Source of the DNA: Irpex lacteus
Lineage: Eukaryota; Basidiomycota; Agaricomycetes; Polyporales; Irpicaceae
Assembly: GCA_001986395.2 (NCBI GenBank)
Contig: MQVO02000014.1
Span: forward strand, 62,001-126,000
Length of the DNA: 64,000 bases
Reading direction: 5' to 3'
Shown: positions 56,075 through 64,000 of the stretch, piece after piece
Position numbering within the stretch: position 1 is the first letter of the stretch
Layout of the letters: every line of letters starts with the position of its first letter
The notes under the pieces: model-generated
The model's database searches: none
Told to the model about the DNA's origin: nothing
The model's input: only the letters and a program-made list of their open reading frames with translations
Program-made: the position numbers and the translations under genes

Positions 56075-57472
56075 TTACTGTGCGTTTGGGTGCAGAATGG
56101 CATTGAACGTCACCCTCTCTCGGACCTGTGAGTCGTGCACCAAGTGGGGCATGACGATCTCCCGTAATAACGAATGAACGTGTTGTGTGTTTGCGAGAGG
56201 ATGAGGGGGAAGTGGCTCTCGAGGCACCCGACAATACTGTTCCGGTTTGACATGTTCGTCTTGCGCGATGATATCTACACGCACGGATGGACGACAGCCC
56301 GCTTTCAGTAGCTTTTGCACAGCACTTGTAAACGCGTCCCAGTCCAACATGGCGGCTTCTCGTGCAATATCGCCGCTGTTGTAAAACGTGGATGTCGACG
56401 TTGGACTCGCGGTGTCGTAAAAGTAAGGATCGGCTATTGGACGACGTCGCGTGGGTATATTAACCACGACCACCTTCGCCTCAACGTCGGAGAGGGTGAG
56501 AGGAATTGTCTTCAAGGCTGCGGCGAAGGCATCGAACGGCTCCCATGAAACAATCCCCTCCTGGAAGTACCTTCGAATCTCTATCGCGATGTCGAGTGTG
56601 CGCAGACCAGGAAATTTGGCCAGATGAAAAATGCCGTTCATGACCGTCTCCTCAGGAGAATCTTCTGAGAACCATGTGGATATCCGTTGCACATTCTCCA
56701 GATTCCAGAGCAAGTTCAGCGCTATAATGAACTTGCCACCGTCCGTCTCGTCGATGATAGACTCCACTGATTCGCTGTCCAGCACGGTGTGCAAAACTCG
56801 CACGTTCTCCTTTGTCACGCGCCCCGACGATTCTTTGATGATAGTCCGAGGTCGTGCTGGCCTACTTGGGTCCGTGATCACGGCTGGAAACCTATCTTCC
56901 TCAACTTCTAGGTGACCAATCGAGAGTTCGTCGATACAGTCCGGGTCGAACAAACCAATATACTGAGCGAACGCGCTCGCGGTACCATATTCGCCTATCG
57001 AGATGTGTACTTTCTTGAACCTCCGCCCAGGGGATATAGGAAGAGACGGAGGCTGCAGTTCCTCCTCACCATCGCTCGGGGAAGGTGGCAGCAAAACGAA
57101 ATGGCGGACGTTGTAGCCTATCACGTCTATCCCGGGGAATCGATCCAGCACCTGCTTGAACTGACCGAAGGTGAAGCCATCGCTGTCAAAGGTGTCCAGG
57201 TACAGCTCCCTGACACAAAATGGCAAGAAATGGGAGCAGGTGAGGAGGCGATTGAGGAGCCGTTTGACGCAGTAACGTCCCCTCGTGGGCGCATCTTGCG
57301 TAAGCATGTTTTCGGAAAGCTTGATACATCGAAAAACTCGAGGGTAGGCCGCTGCGGCCCATGAACGAGAGACTAGCGTGCACGCCTTTCGGCTGGCGAC
57401 CGTCGGTAGGGAGAGCACAATGCCGTCCAGAAGCTCGATGGGCAACTGTGGCGCAGGTGGCATTGACTTCAT
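56075..57472 (-). CDS. F-box-like protein (465 aa)
   Basis: Single exon. LPIELLDGIVLSLPTVASRK followed by CTLVSRSWAAAAYPRVFR is an F-box-like motif at residues about 9-50. The rest is leucine-rich without an assigned substrate domain. Length and plan resemble the protein encoded at 32405-33790, but the sequences differ clearly, so it is a distant member of the same expanded family. The first ATG in the frame is at 57472 (MKSMPPAPQ); the codons before it lack a start. It is convergent with the auxilin-like gene; the 220-bp space between them holds only 3' flanks. Confidence 0.78.
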   Translation of the reverse strand: MKSMPPAPQLPIELLDGIVLSLPTVASRKACTLVSRSWAAAAYPRVFRCIKLSENMLTQDAPTRGRYCVKRLLNRLLTCSHFLPFCVRELYLDTFDSDGFTFGQFKQVLDRFPGIDVIGYNVRHFVLLPPSPSDGEEELQPPSLPISPGRRFKKVHISIGEYGTASAFAQYIGLFDPDCIDELSIGHLEVEEDRFPAVITDPSRPARPRTIIKESSGRVTKENVRVLHTVLDSESVESIIDETDGGKFIIALNLLWNLENVQRISTWFSEDSPEETVMNGIFHLAKFPGLRTLDIAIEIRRYFQEGIVSWEPFDAFAAALKTIPLTLSDVEAKVVVVNIPTRRRPIADPYFYDTASPTSTSTFYNSGDIAREAAMLDWDAFTSAVQKLLKAGCRPSVRVDIIAQDEHVKPEQYCRVPREPLPPHPLANTQHVHSLLREIVMPHLVHDSQVRERVTFNAILHPNAQ

Positions 57473-58271
57473 TGGGAGTAGGCTTATCGTGTCTGCGATC
57501 TCAACGTTAGTCTGACGGCAATCTATGTGAAAGGTTGAAGAGGGTGAACGTTGAACCCGAGTACACACCTGTAAATCGTGAGGATGGGAAAGTTATACAA
57601 CGGGTAGAACCGTCAATGTATCGTGGTAAGCGAGTGACTCGAGATGCTCTCTTCTACACGAATGAATATGCATTAGCCAGTACCCGATACCTTGAAAACA
57701 GGCCACGTACTCACCAGTAGGCCCAAATCCTTCACCGACAATGGCAGTAACAGGATAGAAACGAGACGACACGGATGCTCACCCATATAATCACTGCCCC
57801 ACCATGCATGCCTCTCAGAACCATCAAATAGAAAGTCCGAGTCTCACGGACTCGAGTGTACTTGAATACATTACCCGGGCTGCACGCCTTCTGACGACCG
57901 ATGGGAGTCTACATAAATAACACGCTGCATGACGAAGCCAATAGCATCATCGTGTCCGGTCAACGTTGACTAGCCCAGGAACGCCATGCCAAACTATGCC
58001 AAAAGGCGTTCACGAAATTAATAACTGGCGTCGGTGATGTGAGTACGGACAAACGGCTTACGTATTATTGAGCTGGCGCAGCATGCTCAGCGTTGAGCAT
58101 TGGCCAGTCCCAGAATTTGAGAACCTGAACCCACATTGAGGCTAGCTGACACCGACCTGGTGGTCAAGTCCCATCTTCTCGAAATCACGTCAATAACACG
58201 CATCTGGTTCCAGGAAGTTAGATGCTTTGGTAGCGTAGCAATTGTGATTCGACGATAGGTATAGAGGCTAA
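57473..58271. other. Intergenic region between the 465-aa F-box gene and verprolin
   Basis: Upstream region of the F-box gene and 3' flank of verprolin. No gene seen. Confidence 0.4.
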
Positions 58272-59824
58272 CTACAGTACTGAAAGGTTGAAGTCCGATC
58301 CCTTCGATCTGCCGCTGGTATAGGTCTTCGACTTCGGCGTGAATGGTCGCGGGGTAGGGAAGTCGTTTACCGGGAATGTCAGCGCTCCCATGGTAGCAGG
58401 AGGTGGGGGTACTACAATACGAAAAGGTAGATATCCGTAAGTTTCAGCGCTCCGTTAATAAGATGAATACACGCACTTTTACCGTGTGAAGCGGTGCCAT
58501 TTGAAAGACCATTCGCTCTGGGAATGGAGACTGCCGAGGGTGTACGAGAAGGAAGAGACGAAACTGGAGGCGATAAAGAAGAGGTGGGCGGCGGCGGCGG
58601 TGGAGGTGCCGCAGGAGGAGCAGGAGGGGAGGGAGTCGACCGTGTAGGTGCAGCAGGGGGTGGTGGTGCTCTATGGGGCGCAGGCGGCGGCATTGAACGA
58701 CGGGCAGCGGGAGACGGACCAGGAGGCGGAGGAGGAGCAGCCGGCGCCTCTTCTTCTACAATTTCGCGCACACGAGCCGCAGGTGCTGGCCTTCCGGGAG
58801 GGGGAGGTGGTACAGATCTCCGTGCTGCGGGAGGTGGAGGAACAGCACGGGAAGGAGGAGTCGACGACCTGTCGGGCGAGCTTGACCGTCCGATTGACCC
58901 GACTGTGGAAGCAGGCCGAGGAGGCGGTGGAGGTACTTTGCGCGGGGGCGGAGCAGGAGCAGGACGCGGGGGTGTTGCAGGAGCTGCTGAAGCCGGTCGA
59001 GGTGGAGGCGGGGGTGCGTGCCGGGCAGGCGGATGGGGTGCTAGGCTCGTCGTGGTATGCCGTGGAGGAAGAGATGGTGCAGAGATTGAAGACGACGAAT
59101 CAGTCCGAGCTGGCGGTGGGGCACGGCGAGGAGGTGCTGCCGGTGGTTCTGGAGGGGTTGGTACCGCTCTAGGAGGTGCTGGCGGAGCACGAGGAGGAGT
59201 GGGAGCTGGTCGCGGAGGAGCAGCTGGCGGGGTAGGTACATGTCGTGCAGGTGCCGGAGGAGGAGCAGGTACAGACCGTGCAGGGGTGGGAGGAGCACGG
59301 TGAGGAGGAGCAGGTGCTGCAGGTGCTGCAGGTGCTGCAGGTGGTGGAGGGGGAGGTGCAGCTACGGGAGGGCGGCTTGGCGGAGGCGGTCGTCCTGGTG
59401 GGGGTGGGGGAGCTGCATGACTTGGAGGCGGCCTGCTGGGAGGTGCTGGGGGTCGTGGTGCAGAGGGTGCAGAAGGTGCACTCCTTCCTGGTATAGTTGG
59501 TGGTTTAGCAAGATTGGGAGGCGGTTTCGCTACGTGCCCGGTAAGTCAGGTATTCGGATACGATAGGACAATGCACATACCGGGTCCACTTCCTGCTGGC
59601 TTCAGCTTTGGCATACCACCAGCAAACAGACCACCAAGCTGAGGTGGGGCACCTCCACCCATAGGTATCGAAGGCGCAGAGGATGCTACTCCTCCTCCTC
59701 TACCACCACCACCACCTCCTCCCCCTGCTTTGGCATCAATCGCAGGCGCGCTACGATCATTCGTCTGCGCTTTCTTCAGCTTTTTACCGGCCTGAATCTG
59801 TGCGAGCAGTTCAGAGGACGCCAT
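58272..59824 (-). CDS. Verprolin/WIP-family actin regulator
   Basis: Partner of WASP (Las17) in Arp2/3-driven actin assembly at endocytic sites. Three exons (59824-59581, 59529-58477, 58411-58272) total 1437 nt, giving 478 aa. The N-terminal actin-binding WH2 motif is ELLAQIQAGKKLKKAQTNDR. A very long Pro/Ala/Arg-rich region has many PPPPP and APPxxP stretches (profilin and SH3 ligands). The C-terminal WASP-binding tail includes FPVNDFPTPRPF and KTYTSGRSKGSDF, matching the WIP pattern. The ATG at 59824 (aaaATGGCG) is the first in frame. The opposite strand shows a long Gly-rich open frame that is only the shadow of this gene. Confidence 0.93.
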
Positions 59825-60282
59825 TTTCGACGTCGACGCTTTGCTCAACGATGAGATGGACGTTCAGAAGTGAGATATTTCGAGGCGAGGACGATGATAC
59901 TGACCGCAAAGCAATGATAAGCGCTGGAGTCGGGCGCAGCGTCATAGTATTCGCCCGACAAAGCTCGGCCTGTGCGAAGAACTGCGGGTGACTGTGCAAA
60001 CGAGAAAATTGTACGGACCAGAGGAGCAGTATGGTATGAACTAGCTGTGCAAGTAATGTAGTTTATCATCGCCAAGTTATACTAATAAATTAACGCTACA
60101 AACATCGATATCATCGGCTAGGAATCTGGAAGGAGGAAACAGATAGCCTAGTAGTAGGTAAACAGAGAACGTTAAGGAGAGTGCACAATCGTCAGATAAT
60201 TAAAGCAAGACCACTTGAACAAGCAAAGAACGTCAATCCAATCCATCGTCAATCATCGTCACAGAAATCAATAATTTAACCT
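59825..60282. other. Upstream region of verprolin
   Basis: 458 bp with the verprolin promoter and the 3' flank of the membrane-protein gene. No TATA box or gene recognised. Confidence 0.4.
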
Positions 60283-63200
60283 CTACAAACTCCTCGCATC
60301 CTCACCATCGTGACCATCCTCAACCGGGCTATCCATCGAATACATCGACGGACAACTGTTGCTCCTCGTCCGTCTCGTAGAGCTGCGGGTCAAGTACCCT
60401 TCCGATCCACCATCAATCCTCCTCGGATCGAGTCGCCCATCTGCACCACCATAGCTCGAAGCAGGTGATACCGCAGTCAAACTCGGACCACTAATCCCTG
60501 GTGGTCCACCGCTAACTTGAAGAGCAGTGGGCCATCCCGACCCTGCGCCTCTCCCCATACCAGGAGTAAGAATAGGCGCAGACGGTAGTGGCCTCGGGCC
60601 TCTGACGATACTCGAACGGATCGGCCTCGATATCCACGCAGGTGTAGTGCCGTCAACGTTTGTACTTGCGGGAGGCGGGGTTGTTGCTCCAGGTACGTAT
60701 GCCGGTTCAGGGGTTGCAGGCAATACCTGCAGGGAAGGCACAGGCAGCTCCCTCACTTGAAGTTGAGGCACTGGAGGGACTTCCTCGTGGTTATGGTCAT
60801 GACCACTGCTACTCTGGCTTTGGCTTCGCGCAGGGGAGGCGGTGAAGGGTGTAAAGGGTGTGACACGTTGCGGGGTAGGCAACGTCGAAGGCATCGGCGG
60901 GAGACTCGATATCGGGCGTCCACCGTACAAGTTCAATATCGACGGCCTATTGGACGCACGTCTCCCTGAGCTAGTACTACCAGTGGGCGTACCAGCCTGT
61001 CCGAACGTCCTGCGTTTGCTGCTACTGGGCACTCTCCCGATCACCACCGTTGGCCTGGGCATAGGGAAGATTCGCTGACGTTGACGATCTCCTGACTCGG
61101 GAGACTGTTCGCGAACAGTGGGCAGCTCCTCGCGGGAGCGAGAGCGCATAGAGGCAAGTGAGAACCGGCTGAGATTGTTGTTCTTCCACGGGAGTTTGCT
61201 CGAGAGCGAGTCCGTAGGCGAGAGGAACGTATTCCTCTTCCCACTCGCACTCGCACTACCATTGCCATCTTTCCGCTTGATACTCCCACCGTGACTCCCA
61301 TTACTACTCGCCCCACTAACCTGCGACTCATCCTCTGACGCCCTCGTCAACCGCGAATCATACGACTCCCTAAAGTACGACCTCACGCTCTCATACGGGG
61401 AGAACGCGAACGACCCCTGCGTTGGCGCAGGCGACGGATTGACCGTACTCCTCGTACTGTTCATCCTTCCCGTCTTCCGATTCGAGCGGTTCCGTTGGAC
61501 GTCCTGGCTGAAGAACGCCGAGGCGGGGGTGATCATGGGTCTATAGGTATTCGTGCTATTGCGGTACTGAGACTGGGAGTAGATGGTGATCTCGTCTGCG
61601 TCCCGTTGGATGAGTTGGCCGCGCGGTCCGTCGAGGGGGAGGGGAGGCACGGCGGGCTGCGCGAGGCGGATGATCTCTTCTTCTAGGCGTGCTTGCTCCC
61701 TTTCTAGCTCTGCGGCATATTCCACTTGAGAGGGAAGGATTTTGCGCACGACATTCGGGTTTTGGAGTTGGTTGTCCGGAGCAGGCGCACTCCCGCTGAA
61801 CCCAGATAGTTGTGGGGGTGCGCTGACTGGGTAGTATGATGTAGATGGAGGCGTCGCAGGGGGCAATGCAACCGTGCGCGGGGATCCCGTATACGCTGGT
61901 ACACCTCGCGTAATTATCGCGTTATCCACCGAGCGGGCTGAACGACGGCTGCTGTCAGAGCTATACGCGCTGAGAGGGCGAGAAGGCCCAGTGATGTCGA
62001 GGACATCTTGTTCTTCTGACGATTCGGGTATGGGACCACCACCGTCGCTGCGCCAGCTGTGAGAGGTCCGATGTTCGCGTGGGAAGTGAAGTGTGAAAGG
62101 TGTAGGGACCAAGAGGGGATCACCCGTGGCGGGTGGTTTGCTGAAGATGATGAGCGATTGTACGCGCGATGTCTGGTCCGTCTTGCGGGTATGTTTCTTC
62201 CAGTTGAACGTCACTGGATTTTACATTAGCATTGTCGCGTGAGTCTAGTGAGGCGCGAGCAGGAGGGAAACAAACGTACCCATGACAAGGATCGCACCAA
62301 CCGAGAACGGAATAAACTGCGCCGGCAGAGTCGTAGGCGTAGCATCCGGCACCACAGTCATCATATCGAACACAAAAAGACTGAGCACCCGCGCGAGGGG
62401 GCGCGACACGCGTATGTCGTCGTCGAAGAGTCGTTTGTGTGACCATAGGAGCATGATGACGCGGATGAGGAGGTAGATTTCCATGAGGAGACGGATTATT
62501 GAGGATACTAGTGATGTTGCTAGAAAACTATGAGAGGGGGGAGAGGGTGGTTAGTATCTCGTGAAATACGAGTGTTTGAGGTACGAGTGAGTACGCACAA
62601 TTGGCGATAGCAGAAGGCAGCCTGTGCACCTCTCGGAGTTCTACAGTGTCAAGGTTAGGGAACATAATACCATATGATAGAAAATAAACATACCCTGTTG
62701 TACCAGTGTTGGTAGCCTGTGCCGCGAAGATGAACACTATCACGATCAACGATGAGATTAACACAAAACGTAATGTGATAATCTAGAGATGTGAGGGCAG
62801 AGACGCACCTAACGCAACAACAAGCATTCCACGTAACGCCCACACCGTCCACCTCTTCAGATTGAGCAACGCGTCGAGTTCGAGAATGAGGATCAGCATC
62901 CCGAGGAGCCTGGCGACTTGTGAGGACATGCCTGCCCATGCTACCACGAACGCTGCACATCGAGTCGGTCAATAATGAACGTAGAGTTGAGATGGATAGT
63001 ATACGCACTACACCCCGTCTCCCACCCCTTGCGAAACGCCAACAACGTCAAGAACAACGCAAACGACGCCAAGAGCAAGCACAAATTAAGCACGAACACA
63101 AGCGAGCTGTGGTCGTTGTACTGCCTCACGCTCTGCGACTCCACCCTGTCTCCTTCACTTTCATTTCGTTGGTGCTTTTCGCGTACGAAGCCCAGCCCTT

Positions 63201-63570
63201 TCTCGGATAACGTGAGGGTAGCGGGGTTCTCTGGGTCGACTTGCACGCCGCGACGGCGCCGGGAGAGAAGGGGGCGTAGAGGGTCGTGCGGAGTCTTTGG
63301 AGGAGGGAGCGGACCCAGGAGGAGCTGAAGAGGTAGTGCAGGGCGTGCATGAAGGCGCCGCCGAGGAAGAAGGACGCGACGATTCGACTGCATGATGTAC
63401 GATGTATAGGAAGCGTGTCAGATCGTGTCAAGAAAAGAAGAAGAAGAAGAAGGGACGCACCCGTCGGGATGAAAGAGATAGTAATCTGCCATTGTCTCAG
63501 CCGTCACGGGCCTGCTCGCGGGCGTCGTCGACATCATCTGCGCCAGTAGCCATTGCGGCACCCTGTCCAT
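60283..63570 (-). CDS. Multi-span membrane protein with long cytoplasmic tail (one apparent frameshift)
   Basis: Unrecognised, probably fungus-specific integral membrane protein. Exons 63570-63461, 63387-63009, 62952-62809, 62736-62694, 62621-62599, 62519-62280 and 62213-60283 total 2870 nt, one short of 2871 (956 aa). Hydrophobic spans: RIVASFFLGGAFMHALHYLF, SSLVFVLNLCLLLASFALFL, RLLGMLILILELDALL, WALRGMLVVALVFIFAA, SSIIRLLMEIYLLIRVIMLL, and one near FIPFSVGAILVM. A ~640-residue Ser/Pro-rich, probably disordered and phosphorylated tail follows. Within the second exon the frame changes between FSPGAVAA and VQVDPENPATLT (about 63235-63262), as if one base were missing. This is either an assembly error or a disabling mutation. 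The first ATG of the opening frame is at 63570. Confidence 0.7.
63430..63452 (+). repeat. (GAA)n tract in the first intron of the membrane-protein gene
   Basis: agaaaagaagaagaagaag on the plus strand, a polypyrimidine run on the coding strand just after the donor. Confidence 0.7.
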
Positions 63571-64000
63571 TCCAGATCCAAGTCCAAGTCCAGCTTGTTC
63601 CTTCCAGTAGTCGATCGAGTGAAGCGTGAGGCGAATCAAGCAGGACCAGCCTGCTGTATTCGCTTTCGAAAAACTTGGCGAAGCGTGTAAATAGGTCGGG
63701 TGAGCCCAGCTCAATAAATCGAAGAGAAAAAGAAGGAACGGGAGAAGAGAAGTCGTGTATCACGTCCCTAGCATCCTATCCGCCAGATGGATGGGCGGGG
63801 GATCGTTAGGGGTATGGTGGTTGAGAGGAGGGAACCTGCGGGCATCGCGGGAGGAGTGACTTGTGTATGTTACCTCAGTATAGACGCTAGCGCTGTTGGC
63901 GGGGGTGTACGCCATCCGCCATCAGAGGAGGCCACTGCATCAGTGATGCTCTGGACGGGCCCGAGGCGGAGGGGTGTACATGGACTAGCTGTTGCGAGTG
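63571..64000. other. Upstream region of the membrane-protein gene to the window end
   Basis: Probable 5' leader and promoter. In-frame codons continue upstream to about 63714 without an ATG, so an additional upstream exon cannot be excluded. Nothing else seen. Confidence 0.4.

Noticed and set aside
58494..59303. Long Gly-rich open frame on the plus strand
   Set aside because: Antisense shadow of the proline-rich verprolin exon; only the minus strand carries the WH2 motif, splice sites and WASP-binding tail.

Overview
The window is nuclear DNA of a basidiomycete fungus, most likely an Agaricomycete. The signs are intron-dense genes with 50-70 nt GT-AG introns, several exons of only 8-22 nt, F-box/leucine-rich-type proteins, a basidiomycete-style phytase, a GMC oxidoreductase and eukaryotic housekeeping genes (TCTP, TMA22, mitochondrial MetRS, auxilin, verprolin, an RNase P subunit). 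Gene models were spliced by hand from donor/acceptor sites. Where I summed exon lengths, the total is a whole number of codons, except in two genes that each carry an apparent 1-nt frameshift.

Layout. 164-1813 (-) is a secreted histidine-acid phytase. 3429-27987 is the most unusual part: six paralogues of a fungal 2OG-Fe(II) oxygenase family, arranged A(-) B(-) C(-) D(-), an unrelated gene G(+) flanked by ~130-bp direct repeats, then E(+) F(+). A and F are full length (1155 and 1116 aa: oxygenase core, long helical middle, CxCx2C/His module, basic tail resembling a nuclear localisation signal). D (448 aa) is only the oxygenase half, with its own basic tail. B, C and E are only the C-terminal half. 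They have lost every iron ligand and start instead with a short sequence that fits the PCNA-interacting (PIP-box) consensus. E/F mirror C/A, so the cluster looks like an inverted duplication, and C and E share promoter sequence. All six upstream regions carry TGTCAC(GG)/(CC)GTGACA-type half-sites.

28987-31987 (+) is a GMC oxidoreductase of about 22 exons. 32405-33790 (-) is an F-box protein. 34303-35091 (+) is TCTP. 35830-36686 (+) is an MGST3-like MAPEG protein. 36942-38317 (-) is a second F-box-type protein. 39421-40197 (-) is an Rpr2-like RNase P subunit. 40620-41664 (-) is a secreted, exon-repeated protein with Kex2-type KR sites. 43011-44226 (-) is a predicted mitochondrial protein of unknown function. 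44737-46896 (-) is a membrane-anchored pepsin-fold protein that lacks the catalytic DTG motifs. 47777-48711 (+) is TMA22/DENR. 49549-49698 (-) is a possible 49-aa gene.

50592-52627 (-) is mitochondrial MetRS, divergent from the auxilin-like gene at 52975-55855 (+). 56075-57472 (-) is a third F-box protein. 58272-59824 (-) is verprolin/WIP. 60283-63570 (-) is a multi-span membrane protein with a ~640-residue tail and one apparent frameshift.

Functional themes. The oxygenase cluster has the look of a young, locally expanding nuclear protein family in which catalytic and non-catalytic halves have separated. That role is inference; substrate and biology are unknown. The rest is ordinary gene-dense fungal chromosome.
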